The notes beneath the pieces were generated by a model that worked only from the letters and a program-made list of their open reading frames with translations, did not search any database and was not told the origin of the DNA. From contig NZ_BONI01000022.1 of NCBI RefSeq assembly GCF_016862635.1, positions 1-64,000 of the forward strand: a stretch of DNA of 64,000 nucleotides, in the 5' to 3' direction. This document shows positions 34,205 through 42,741 of the stretch, in pieces (position 1 is the first letter of the stretch; each line of letters starts with the position of its first letter). Made by a program: the position numbers and the translations under genes. Source of the stretch: Catellatospora coxensis. Lineage in GTDB: Bacteria > Actinomycetota > Actinomycetes > Mycobacteriales > Micromonosporaceae.

Positions 34205-34271
34205 CACAGACGTTGGCCTATGTCGTCGACTATTCGTAGATCGAAGTCGATGACATAGGCCAACGTCTGTG
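34205..34271. repeat. long near-perfect hairpin
   Basis: 27-base arms (34205-34231 and 34245-34271; CACAGACGTTGGCCTATGTC...) with one mismatch enclose a 13-base loop. It is AT-richer than its surroundings and lies between the helicase gene and a small gene in the same direction. No second copy is seen in the window. It may be a terminator or a solitary member of a dispersed repeat family. Confidence 0.7.
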
Positions 34272-34377
34272 CGTGGGGGTGTGGGGGCGGCGTGGGACGG
34301 GTGCGGGCGGTTGTGGGGTGGCGACGGTGTGTGGTCGCGTTTGGACAGGCTGACAGTGGCTGCGGCACAATGGCCGC

Positions 34378-34641
34378 ATGACGCGCTGGCAGTACGCACG
34401 GCTCGAGTACCGATCGGCAGGCACCCTGGGCGCGGACCGCTTCATGGACTGGGACGCGGTCTTCCACGGGCCGGACGGCGTCGAGCGGTGGGGCACCGAC
34501 GAGCGCTTCGACGACCTGCGCCACCTGAACCGGGCCGGCGAGTCGGGCTGGCAGGCGTACGACCGGGGCGCCGTGTTCCTGCACACCGAGCCGTACCGCC
34601 TGCACGCCGTCACCTACTCGATGCGCCGCCGGGTCGCCTGA
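34378..34641 (+). CDS. small hypothetical protein
   Basis: 87 residues, soluble and rich in aromatic residues (TRWQYARLEY, FMDWDAVFHGPDG, LNRAGESGWQAYD, FLHTEPYRLHAVTYSMRR). The pattern of an alternating-strand protein with a Gly-Glu-Ser-Gly-Trp turn resembles small DUF4177-like proteins, but the match is weak. ATG start. Convergent with the methyltransferase gene at a 4-nt gap. Confidence 0.65.
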   Translation: MTRWQYARLEYRSAGTLGADRFMDWDAVFHGPDGVERWGTDERFDDLRHLNRAGESGWQAYDRGAVFLHTEPYRLHAVTYSMRRRVA

Positions 34642-34645
34642 CCGC

Positions 34646-35419
34646 TCAGGCGGTGCGGCGGCCCAGGTAGAGCAGGGTCTCCACGGCCAGCGTCACCTTC
34701 TCCGGCAGGCGCTGCAGCAGCGCCGTGAACAGCGCCTCGCGGGTCGCCTCCGGCAGGATCCGGTACGTCGGCTGGGTCGACAGGTACGACACGTAGTCGT
34801 CGGCCGACAGCGTGCGCTCCCAGGTGTAGAGCCGCTCGGTCAGGTCGCCGAACTCGGGCAGCGCGGCCAGGTCCGGGCCCGGCCAGTACGCCGACAGGTC
34901 GGTGCCGTCGGCGGGCTCCTCGTCGATCATCGCGTGCGGGGCGTAGCCGCTGTGCACCTCGCGGACCAGCGCCCGCAGGTCGTCGTCGGCGATCCGGTCG
35001 AAGTTCCAGAACAGCGCGATCGTGCCGCCGGGCGTGAGCGCCGCCGCGGCCCGCCGCCAGCGCTGCGAGCCGTCGGTCCACTGCCACGCCTGCGCGCAGA
35101 ACAGCAGGTCGAAGGCCAGATCGGGCTCGTACTGCTCCCACAGCGCGACGACGATGCGCACCGCGGACTGCCCGGCGAGCCGCTCGGACAGCAGCGCTGC
35201 CATCTTCGGGTCCGGCTCGATCGCGGTGATCTGCAGGCCGCGCGCCGCGAACGCGGTGGTCGCCTTGCCGGTGCCCGCACCGACCTCCAGCGCCTGCACC
35301 CCGATCCCGGTGTACGCGAGCACGTCGTCGACGAGCCCTTCCGGGTAGCCGGGGCGGATCCGGTCGAACTCCTCGGCGATCTCGCCGAACATGAGGCCCT
35401 GGGCGCGCGCGTCACTCAT
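34646..35419 (-). CDS. class I SAM-dependent methyltransferase
   Basis: 257 residues. Motif I is LEVGAGTGKAT, followed by the acidic ribose contact AIEPDPKM, then LLFCAQAWQWTD and LTPGGTIALFWN. The opening FDRIRPGYPEG is typical of small-molecule methyltransferases in actinobacteria. Substrate unknown. It is transcribed divergently from the triple-repeat protein gene across ~130 nt. Confidence 0.88.
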   Translation of the reverse strand: MSDARAQGLMFGEIAEEFDRIRPGYPEGLVDDVLAYTGIGVQALEVGAGTGKATTAFAARGLQITAIEPDPKMAALLSERLAGQSAVRIVVALWEQYEPDLAFDLLFCAQAWQWTDGSQRWRRAAAALTPGGTIALFWNFDRIADDDLRALVREVHSGYAPHAMIDEEPADGTDLSAYWPGPDLAALPEFGDLTERLYTWERTLSADDYVSYLSTQPTYRILPEATREALFTALLQRLPEKVTLAVETLLYLGRRTA

Positions 35420-35550
35420 TCGCGAGAGCGTAGTGCCATCGCGGCCGCCGCGACACTCGGGGGAAACGATCGCGCCGTCTCGACCGGCGTACGCCGCCTG
35501 CTCCGAAATGGAGCGCTCGGCGCGGGCCCGGCGTTGTTACGCTCCCGGCC

Positions 35551-36816
35551 ATGGTGCAGGCGACCAACAGGATGATTCCCGGCTGCTACGCCGGCGTGCG
35601 GGTCACCGTCGAGGTCGAGCGGGCCGCCGAGCGCGGCGTCACCGTCGCCGACGGGTTCGTGCAGGCGCCGGAGCGGTTCCAGGACTGGCTGACCCCCGAG
35701 TGGGTGGACGAGCTCACCGGGGCCGCGATCGAGGGCGTCCACCGGACGCTCGACCGGCAGGCGGAGCAGACCGGCCCGCTGCGGGTGGTGCTCGTCAAGC
35801 ACATGATCCACCCGACCGACACGCATCAGGGCTCGGTGCTGGAGGCCGCGGCGCGGGCCGTGAAGGTGGGCATCGACCTGCTCGGCGAGCAGGCCGCCGA
35901 AGGGGAGCCGGCCCCGGTGTCGGTGCGGCACCGCAACACCGCGATGCGGGGGAGCTGCTTCGCGGGCGCCCGGGTCACCGTCGACCTGACCCGGGCCGCC
36001 GAGCGCAGCCTCACCATCGCCGACGACTTCATCCAGGTCGCCGATGACATGCGCGACTACCTCGACGACCGGGAGTGGCTGGCGGAACTGGTCGAGGGCG
36101 CGCGCCGTGGCGCGCTGAACGCCCTGGACGAGTACGGCTACCGCGTCGGCCCGCTGCGCGCGGTGCTGGTCGAGCACAAGATCCATCCGGTGGACTCGGG
36201 ATACCTGGCGGTCAAGGCCGCCGCCCACCGGGCCGTCAAGGAGGCGATCGACCTGCTCGGGCCGGCGATGGTGCGGGACTGGGTGACCATCACCCCGACC
36301 GGTCCCGTGGTGCGGCTGACCAGCCCGCCGGACACCGTCTTCCCCGAGGGCTCCGGCGTGGTGACGATCGAGGCCGAGCCGGCCGCCGAGCGGGCCGTGC
36401 TGGTCGCCGGCGGCTTCGTGCTGGCCGGCGACGCCGAACGGGTGGACACGGCGGAGGTCGAGCGGCTCGCCGTCGCGGCCGCGAACGAATCGCTCGACCT
36501 CTACGAGAAGCGGGTCGGGCCGCTGCGGCTGACCCTGCTCAGCCACCCGTACGGCGTCCAGTGGTCCGACCGGTACGGACTCGAGACGGCGTTGCGCAAA
36601 GCCGTGCGCATGGCCGTCGAGCAGCTGGAGTTCGCCCTCGCCACGGCCCGTCAGGCCCAGTCGTCGCCCGCGTCGAGGCGGCGCTGCAGCAACGTCTCCA
36701 GCGGCATCGACTCGCCGTCGCGGGCACCCCGGCCGACGATCAGCGGCGGGTCGGCGGGCGGCACCTCCGCGCCGAGCAGGCGGGCCCGTAGCGACGCGGG
36801 CACGCCGAGCACGTAG
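35551..36816 (+). CDS. protein of three tandem EF-G-domain-IV-like units
   Basis: 421 residues containing three related ~105-residue units at ~10-117, ~132-250 and ~262-360. Each has a strand pair (GVRVTVEVERAAERGVTVAD in unit 1), a helix ending near a GPLRxxLxxH segment, then HPxDS-like and AxKAAxxAxKEAIDLL. In unit 2 the sequence GPLRAVLVEHKIHPVDSGYL, continuing into AVKAAAHRAVKEA, closely parallels EF-G domain IV (GPLAGYPVVD ... HDVDSSELAFKxAA ... FKE). There is no GTPase domain. The last ~55 codons run antisense through the convergent neighbour. Function unknown. Confidence 0.8.
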   Translation: MVQATNRMIPGCYAGVRVTVEVERAAERGVTVADGFVQAPERFQDWLTPEWVDELTGAAIEGVHRTLDRQAEQTGPLRVVLVKHMIHPTDTHQGSVLEAAARAVKVGIDLLGEQAAEGEPAPVSVRHRNTAMRGSCFAGARVTVDLTRAAERSLTIADDFIQVADDMRDYLDDREWLAELVEGARRGALNALDEYGYRVGPLRAVLVEHKIHPVDSGYLAVKAAAHRAVKEAIDLLGPAMVRDWVTITPTGPVVRLTSPPDTVFPEGSGVVTIEAEPAAERAVLVAGGFVLAGDAERVDTAEVERLAVAAANESLDLYEKRVGPLRLTLLSHPYGVQWSDRYGLETALRKAVRMAVEQLEFALATARQAQSSPASRRRCSNVSSGIDSPSRAPRPTISGGSAGGTSAPSRRARSDAGTPST

Positions 36817-37079
36817 TAGCGGCCGTCCTCGGTGATCGCGAGGGTGCGGTTGCGGTGCACGTACCAGCCGCGCAGGTTGGTGCGGTAGCGGCCGCCGCCG
36901 TCGTACGCGAAGGCGGTCAGCGCCGTGGCGCGCAGCCCGCGCGCCGCCGCCTCCCGGGCGAACCGGGTCACCAGCTCCATCGCCTGCGCCGTCTCGGCCG
37001 CCCGGCGGCGCTCCTCGGCCAGGGCATGCTGGGCCACCGCGTGATCGCGCCGCGCGCGCCAGTCCGACTGCTCCGCCAC
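36651..37079 (-). CDS. conserved hypothetical protein
   Basis: 142 residues. A charged helical N-terminus (RRDHAVAQHALAEERRRAAE) precedes a compact domain (AFAYDGGGRYRTNLRGWYVH, TLAITEDGRYYVLGVPASLR). It resembles a conserved actinobacterial hypothetical without known role. Its 3' 166 nt overlap the 3' end of the convergent triple-unit gene. It is followed on the same strand by the first membrane-tethered sigma factor gene after 37 nt. Confidence 0.7.
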   Translation of the reverse strand: MAEQSDWRARRDHAVAQHALAEERRRAAETAQAMELVTRFAREAAARGLRATALTAFAYDGGGRYRTNLRGWYVHRNRTLAITEDGRYYVLGVPASLRARLLGAEVPPADPPLIVGRGARDGESMPLETLLQRRLDAGDDWA

Positions 37080-37116
37080 AGCCCGACCTTAACCCGCCCG
37101 CCCGGTGCGCCCGAGG

Positions 37117-38556
37117 TCAGCCCGCGGGCATCACCGCCAGCCACCAGTCCCCGGTCAGGTGCTCGGGCTCGACGGTGATGGTGAGCTGGTCCGGATACTG
37201 GGCGCTCAGGCCGCGCACCTTCGCGTCGTCACCGGCGGGGGCGAACTCCGACTGCCACGTCTGCTGCTCGTAGTCCCACCAGGTCTTCACGTCGACGAGC
37301 ACCCCGTTGATCCGCAGCCGCAGCACGCCCGGCGTCTGCGAGCGGGCCATGATGCGCACCCCGCCGCTGCGCCAGTCCAGCGTGGCGGTGCGCGGCCCGT
37401 CGGCGGTGAGCAGCACGCTGGTGCCGGTCGCGTACGCGGGCCGCTCGAGCGGGGCCAGCGCCGCCGGGCGCTCGGGCAGGTCGACCCGGTCGAACCCGAC
37501 GGCTTCGCCGACGAGCAGCGCGAGCACGCCGTCCGCGGGGGCCGGCGAGGCCGGTTCCGGGACCGAGCCCGAGGTTTCCGGGTATACGTACGACACGTCC
37601 AGGTCGAACCGGACGGTGACCGGTTTGCCCACCTCGACGCCCGCGGCGCGCAGGGTCTCCGCGGCGGGCGTGAGCCGGCTCTCGAAGGACAGCCCGTCCG
37701 TCTCGCAGCCCACGGCGCCGAGTTCCCGGCCGCCGACCCACACCTTGATCTCCAACGGCAGCTCGTATCCCGAGTGCGTGCACGCCGGGAAGAAGGCCAG
37801 GTCGAGAGTGGACGGGGTGAACGTCAGCTCGCCGGTCCCGTCGGAGAAGCCGGCCTGCGCACGCTCGGTGATGCGGTAGCCCTGGTGGAAGTCGGGCACG
37901 CCGGCCAGCCCGTCGGTCTCCCCGCCGGGCGCGACGACGTACCCGGCGAGGCCGGCCAGGATCACGGCGAGCGCCGCCGCGGCGGAGGCCAGGCGGCCGC
38001 GGCGCTGCTGCACGATACGACGGCGTACGCCGGCCAGCCGCTCGTTGCCGGCCGGGGCGTCCTCGTCGAGCGCGGGCAGGGCCTGCAGGTCGGGGTCGAG
38101 CCGCAGCCGGGCCAGGCCCTTGGCGGCGTAGCTCTTCACCGAGCCCGGCGAGATGTCGAGTGTCTTGGCGATCTCGGCCTCGGTGAGGTCCTCGAAGTAG
38201 CGCAGCACCAGCACGACCCGCTGCTGCCGGGACAGCCGGCCGAGCGCCCGCCACACCTCGTCGCGCTCGTCGACGGCCGCCTGCGGCGCGGGCATCGCCT
38301 GCTCGGGCAGCGACTCGGCGGGCCGCTCGCCGTTCCACCGGCGTCGCCACCAGGACCGGTACGTGTTGAGCAGCACCTGCCGCACGTACGGCTCCGGGTC
38401 GCCGTGGATGCGCCGCCAGGCCGCCCACGACTTGACCAGCGCGGTCTGCAGCAGGTCCTCGGCCAGCGCGTGGTCGCCGGTGAGCAGGTACGCGATGCGC
38501 AGCAGGTGCCGCGACCGCGCCATGACGAACTCGTCGAACTCCGCCGTGCCGGCCAT
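37117..38556 (-). CDS. SigE-family sigma factor fused to a transmembrane and extracytoplasmic domain (copy 1)
   Basis: 479 residues. Residues ~1-165 are a complete SigE-family ECF sigma factor: region 2 (RSRHLLRIAYLLTGDHALAE, NTYRSWWRRRWNGE) and region 4 (RLSRQQRVVLVLRYFEDLTE, DISPGSVKSYAAKGLARLRL). After a basic linker (GNERLAGVRRRIVQQRRGRL) one membrane helix (~187-207) leads to a ~265-residue outside domain ending TVEPEHLTGDWWLAV, with KTWWDYEQ before it. No separate anti-sigma gene is present. AGGAGG upstream supports ATG 38556. Confidence 0.88.
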   Translation of the reverse strand: MAGTAEFDEFVMARSRHLLRIAYLLTGDHALAEDLLQTALVKSWAAWRRIHGDPEPYVRQVLLNTYRSWWRRRWNGERPAESLPEQAMPAPQAAVDERDEVWRALGRLSRQQRVVLVLRYFEDLTEAEIAKTLDISPGSVKSYAAKGLARLRLDPDLQALPALDEDAPAGNERLAGVRRRIVQQRRGRLASAAAALAVILAGLAGYVVAPGGETDGLAGVPDFHQGYRITERAQAGFSDGTGELTFTPSTLDLAFFPACTHSGYELPLEIKVWVGGRELGAVGCETDGLSFESRLTPAAETLRAAGVEVGKPVTVRFDLDVSYVYPETSGSVPEPASPAPADGVLALLVGEAVGFDRVDLPERPAALAPLERPAYATGTSVLLTADGPRTATLDWRSGGVRIMARSQTPGVLRLRINGVLVDVKTWWDYEQQTWQSEFAPAGDDAKVRGLSAQYPDQLTITVEPEHLTGDWWLAVMPAG

Positions 38557-38651
38557 GCTCCGCAAGCCTCCTGATCGCCGCCGTCAGCAACACGTACCGG
38601 TTGGACGGCGGCGTCGGTGGGGTGGTGTCGCGAGAAAACTTCGCCCGTAGG

Positions 38652-40046
38652 TTACGTGCCGGGCGGCGCCACGGTCAGCCACCAGTCGCCCGTCATGTGC
38701 TCGGGCTCCACGGTGATGACCACGGTCTGCCCGTCGACGAGGGTGAGCCCGAGCCGCTGCGCGTCGGCGGCGTCCAGGAAGCCGGCCCGGTTGCCCTGCT
38801 CGTAGTCCCACCACTCGAAGTTCTCGACCGGGATGCCGTTGACGGAGACGAGCAGGCTGCCGGGGGTCTGCGCGCGGGCCCGCAACGTCAGCGAGCCGCG
38901 CCACACCCCGGAGACGACCTGGGCCTCGGGGCCGTCCAGCCGGGCCCGCCCCGGTGGCACGTCAGGAGCTTCCAGGGGGGCGAGCTTCGCCGGGCGAGGC
39001 GGGAACGGGTACTGCTCGAACGGCACACGCTCGGCGACGGCCACCGCCATCAGCCCGTCGTCGGCAGCCGGCTCGGCGGACAGGGCCACCGTGCCCACGA
39101 CGGTCAGCGTGATCCGGGCGGGCTGCCCGGCGCGCACGTTCCAGGCCGCCGCGGTCCGCGCGCTCATGGCGCGCGCGACGGCGAACTCCAGGCGGGCGCC
39201 ACAGGTGATCGTCGTGACGTAGGTGCCGTTGACGCTCAGCTCCACCTCGGCCGGCGGCGCGCCGGTGGCGCAGTCCCCGAACAGGGTCAGGTCGGTGGTG
39301 CCGGGTGTCCACACCAGTTCCGCCGAGCGCTGGGCGAAAGACGCCTGCACCCGGGCCACGATGCGTTGGCCCCGGTACAGCTCGGGCAGGTCGGCGACGT
39401 CGCCGCGGTCCTGGCCGGGCGCGAGGGCGTACCCGGAGATCCCGGCGATGACGATCAGGCATAGCGCGGCCGCCGCGGACAGCCGGCCGCGCCGGCGCTG
39501 GGTGATCCGGCGGTGTACGGCGACCAGCCGCTCGTTGCCGGTCGGCGCGTCCTCGTCGGCCTGCGGCAGCGCGCGCAGCGTCGGGTCCAGCCGCAGGGTC
39601 GCCAGCCCTCGGGAGGCGTACGCCTTCACCGCGCCCGGCGAGATGTCCATGGTCCGCGCGATCTCCGCTTCGGTGAGGTCCTCGAAGTAGCGCAGCACCA
39701 GCACCACCCGCTGCTGGCGGGGCAGCCGGTCCAGCGCCCGCCACAGCTGGTCGCGCTCGTCGACGGCGTTGTGCTGCGACGGCCCGGCGTGCTCGGGCAG
39801 CGTCTCGGTCGGCCGCTCGCCGTGCCAGCGCCGCCGCCACCACGAGTTGTACGTGTTGACCAGCACCCGCCGCACGTACGGCTCCGGGTCGCCGTGGATG
39901 CGCCGCCACGCCGTCCACGACTTGGCCAGCGCGGTCTGCAGCAGGTCCTCGGCGAGGATGTGATCGCCCGAGAGCAGGTACGCGATACGCAGCAGGTGGC
40001 GCGAGCGCACCGTCACGAACTCGTCGAACGTCGCCGTGTCGGCCAT
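38652..40046 (-). CDS. SigE-family sigma factor fused to a transmembrane and extracytoplasmic domain (copy 2)
   Basis: 464 residues with the same architecture as copy 1. Sigma region 2 is RSRHLLRIAYLLSGDHILAE, region 4 LPRQQRVVLVLRYFEDLTEA and DISPGAVKAYASRGLATLRL. The linker RRITQRRRGRL precedes one membrane helix (~185-205), then an outside domain with two Cys (FGDCATG, ITCGA). The family ending is FEWWDYEQ and TVEPEHMTGDWWLTV. It lies tandemly upstream of copy 1 with a 95-nt gap. Confidence 0.88.
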   Translation of the reverse strand: MADTATFDEFVTVRSRHLLRIAYLLSGDHILAEDLLQTALAKSWTAWRRIHGDPEPYVRRVLVNTYNSWWRRRWHGERPTETLPEHAGPSQHNAVDERDQLWRALDRLPRQQRVVLVLRYFEDLTEAEIARTMDISPGAVKAYASRGLATLRLDPTLRALPQADEDAPTGNERLVAVHRRITQRRRGRLSAAAALCLIVIAGISGYALAPGQDRGDVADLPELYRGQRIVARVQASFAQRSAELVWTPGTTDLTLFGDCATGAPPAEVELSVNGTYVTTITCGARLEFAVARAMSARTAAAWNVRAGQPARITLTVVGTVALSAEPAADDGLMAVAVAERVPFEQYPFPPRPAKLAPLEAPDVPPGRARLDGPEAQVVSGVWRGSLTLRARAQTPGSLLVSVNGIPVENFEWWDYEQGNRAGFLDAADAQRLGLTLVDGQTVVITVEPEHMTGDWWLTVAPPGT

Positions 40047-40140
40047 GCTCCCGGTGCCTCCCTGTCCGCGGTGTCGAGATCCTGTACGACCTGGTCCGCC
40101 GCCGGGGTTGCGCGCGGCCCGCGAGATTTCTCATGCGTGG

Positions 40141-40962
40141 TCAGTTCGGCTGCTGCGGGTAGATCGCCACGTACCAGTCGCCGGTCAGGCGTTCGGGCTC
40201 GACCGTGATGGTGAGCTGCGAGCCGGGCCGCGGCGCGAAGCGGAAGCCGCTGCCGTAGCGTCTCGCGGGGTCCAGGGCGATGCCGACGCCGCCTTCCAGT
40301 GTCATGAACGGTGCGCCGAAGTCCAGATGGGACACCAGGACGCCGTCGACGAGGATGCGCAGGCGGCCGGGTGCCTGCGTGTTCGCCCACACCGTGAGCG
40401 GCCCGGTCCAGGTGGGCGTGGCGGTGCGCGCGCCCCCCGACTCCAGCGTGGCGACCGTGGCCGGGTCGACACCGCTGTGCAGGGTGCGGTCCAGCGGCGT
40501 GCTGGACGGAGCCGCACCGGGCCACGGCAGCTCCGCGTACGTGGCCGGCTCGCCGACCGCCACCGCGATGGTGCCCTGGGGCAGCGGCTCGTCGCCGTGC
40601 CGGCCGAACGTGAGCTCCAGCGTCACGGTCGCCGGGCGGCCCGTGACCAGGTCGAGCGCCACCGGGTCCAGTGTGGTGAAGAAGCCCTCGAAGCCCATTC
40701 GCCCCTCGCCGACGCAGAGGTTCAGGCCGGAGCCCGCCGTTCGCCCGTTCACCCGGACGCTGGTGATACGTGTTGGCGAGCACCCGCCGCACGTACGGCT
40801 CCGGGTCGCCGTGGATGCGCCGCCACGCCGCCCACGACTTGGCCAGCGCGGTCTGCAGCAGGTCCTCGGCCAGCGCGTGATCGCCCGTGAGCAGGTACGC
40901 CACCCGCAGCAGGTGCCGCGACCGCGTCACCACGAACTCGTCGAACGTCGCCGTGTCGGCCA
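40141..40962 (-). pseudogene. SigE-type membrane-tethered sigma factor with internal deletion (copy 3)
   Basis: The start (ATG 40962) encodes region 2 of the family (RSRHLLRVAYLLTGDHALAE to PEPYVRRVLANTY). At ~40765-40770 it joins, out of frame, the middle of the outside domain (ITSVRVNGRTAGSGLN), which then runs to the family ending LTITVEPERLTGDWYVAIYP at 40141. Roughly 200 residues (region 4, membrane helix, start of the outside domain) are missing. In the sigma frame the protein would continue as unrelated sequence. The remnant cannot work as a sigma factor. Confidence 0.8.
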
Positions 40963-41068
40963 TCCCCGTCGCCTCCTGATCGTTCCAGTCAGCAACAGGT
41001 ACCGGTTGACCTGCGGGCCGGGTTGAACCGATGTTCGCGCAGATCCCGGGATGGGTGAGGATAGCGGG

Positions 41069-41461
41069 GTGGAGATGTGGAACAACCCCTCGTGCTCGAA
41101 GTGCGCCGCCGCCCGGGAGACGTTCGAGCTCAACCAGGTGCCGGTGACGCTGCGGCCGTACCTGGACGCGCCGCCGACCGCCGCGGAGCTGGCCGGCGTG
41201 CTGGACCGGCTGGGCGCGCAGCCGTGGGAGATCTGCCGGCTGGGCGAGCCGGCCGCCGCCGACCTGGGCCTGGCCGGCTGGAGCCGGGACGAGGCCGACC
41301 GGCCGCGCTGGATCGCCGCGATGGTCGCGTATCCGCAGCTCATCCAGCGCCCGATCCTGCTGCTCGACGACGGCACCGCGATCGTGGGGCGCACCCCCGA
41401 GGCCCTGGCGCAGGCCCTGAACGCCGAAGCGCCGGCACCCGCCACTCCGCTCATCGACTGA
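41069..41461 (+). CDS. ArsC/Spx-family reductase-like protein
   Basis: 130 residues of the thioredoxin-like ArsC/YffB fold. The active-site region is NPSCSKCAAARE: a CxxC in place of the single catalytic Cys of many ArsC proteins. The C-terminal LIQRPILLLDDGTAIVGRTP carries the conserved Arg-Pro. TGAGGA 8 nt before GTG 41069 and the family start (MEMWNNPSC) favour this codon over ATG 41051. It is followed after 1 nt by an ArsB-like permease, so arsenate or general stress detoxification is plausible. Confidence 0.82.
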   Translation: MEMWNNPSCSKCAAARETFELNQVPVTLRPYLDAPPTAAELAGVLDRLGAQPWEICRLGEPAAADLGLAGWSRDEADRPRWIAAMVAYPQLIQRPILLLDDGTAIVGRTPEALAQALNAEAPAPATPLID

Positions 41462-41462
41462 C

Positions 41463-42686
41463 ATGGCACAGGCGATCGTCCCGGCGGAGGCCGCCGGGAC
41501 CGGGCCGACGCGTGCCCGGACCAGGTTCAGTGGGCTCGACCTGCTCGCGTTCGCGCTGCTCGGCACGGGGCTGCTCGCGGTGGCGACCGGCCTGGTGCCG
41601 CCCGCGGGCGCGCTGGCGACCGGCGGCCGCATCCTGCCCATCCTGATCTTCCTGGGCACGGTGATCGTGCTGGCGGAACTGGCCGCGCGAGCCGAGCTGT
41701 TCGACGTGATCGCCACCCGGCTGACCGGCTGGGCGCGCGGCCGCAACGTCGCGCTGTTCGGGCTGTGCTTCGCCTTCGCCGCGGCGACCACCGCCCTGCT
41801 CAACCTCGACACCACCGCGGTGCTGCTCACCCCGGTCATGCTGGCGACCGCGGCGCGGGCCGGGGTGCCGCCGCTGCCGCTGGCGATGACGACGATCTGG
41901 CTGGCCAACGGGGCGAGCCTGCTGCTGCCGGTGTCGAACCTGACGAACCTGCTGGCCGCGGACCGGATCGGCCTGTCGGTGGGCGGGTTCGCCGGGGCGA
42001 TGGCGCTGCCGCAGGCCGCCGTGCTGGTCGCGGTCGGCGCCTGCCTGTGGGTCTTCTACTGGCGCGGCAACCCGGCCCGCTACCTCCCGCCCGCGCCGGT
42101 GCGGCCCCGCGACCGGCGGCTGCTGCTGGCCGCGGCCGCCACCTGCACGGCCTTCCTCGCGGGCGTGCTGTGGGGCGAGCGGCTGGAGCTCGTCTCCGCG
42201 GTCTGCGCGCTGGCCCTGGTCGCCGCGTACGCCCGCTGGGACCGGGCCGCGCTGGGCTGGAACCTGCTGCCCTGGCGGCTGCTCGTGCTGGTCACCGGCC
42301 TGTTCCTGACCGTCGAGGCGGTCGGGCGGCTCGGCCTGGCCGACCTGATGGCGGCCATGATCGGGGCCGATCCCGGCGCGACGGGGGTGGTGCGGGCCGC
42401 GGTGACCAGCGGGCTGCTCGCCAACGCGGTCAACAACCTGCCCGCGTACGTGGCGGGCGAGGCCGTGGTCGCCGCCGGGCACCGCGACCAGCTGCTCGGC
42501 CTGCTGCTCGGGGCGAACGTCGCGCCGCTGGTCACCGCGTGGGCGTCGCTGGCCACGCTGCTGTGGGCGCAGCGCTGCCAGGCCGCCGGGGTGCGCATCC
42601 GCTGGGGCAGGTTCGCGCTGACGGGGGCGGTCACCGGGGCCGCGGCGCTGGCGGCCGGGACCGTCGCCCTGCTGCTGACACGGTGA
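41463..42686 (+). CDS. ArsB/SLC13-type anion permease
   Basis: 407 residues and about ten to eleven membrane helices of the ArsB/NhaD/CitMHS ion-transporter superfamily. The re-entrant-loop motifs are LNLDTTAVLLTPVM in the first half and LLANAVNNLPAYVAG in the second, with LANGASLLLPVSNLTNLL between. Translational coupling to the ArsC-like gene suggests arsenite efflux, but another anion (citrate, sulphate) cannot be excluded. A perfect terminator follows. Confidence 0.85.
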   Translation: MAQAIVPAEAAGTGPTRARTRFSGLDLLAFALLGTGLLAVATGLVPPAGALATGGRILPILIFLGTVIVLAELAARAELFDVIATRLTGWARGRNVALFGLCFAFAAATTALLNLDTTAVLLTPVMLATAARAGVPPLPLAMTTIWLANGASLLLPVSNLTNLLAADRIGLSVGGFAGAMALPQAAVLVAVGACLWVFYWRGNPARYLPPAPVRPRDRRLLLAAAATCTAFLAGVLWGERLELVSAVCALALVAAYARWDRAALGWNLLPWRLLVLVTGLFLTVEAVGRLGLADLMAAMIGADPGATGVVRAAVTSGLLANAVNNLPAYVAGEAVVAAGHRDQLLGLLLGANVAPLVTAWASLATLLWAQRCQAAGVRIRWGRFALTGAVTGAAALAAGTVALLLTR

Positions 42687-42693
42687 CCCCGGT

Positions 42694-42736
42694 CGGCGGC
42701 AGGGTGGCGGTCGCCGGGACCGCCACCCTGCCGCCG
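42694..42736. terminator. bidirectional terminator
   Basis: A perfect 18-bp stem (CGGCGGCAGGGTGGCGGT and its complement, 42694-42711/42719-42736) with a 7-base loop lies between the converging permease and PEP-mutase-family genes. Confidence 0.7.
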
Positions 42737-42741
42737 GCGAC

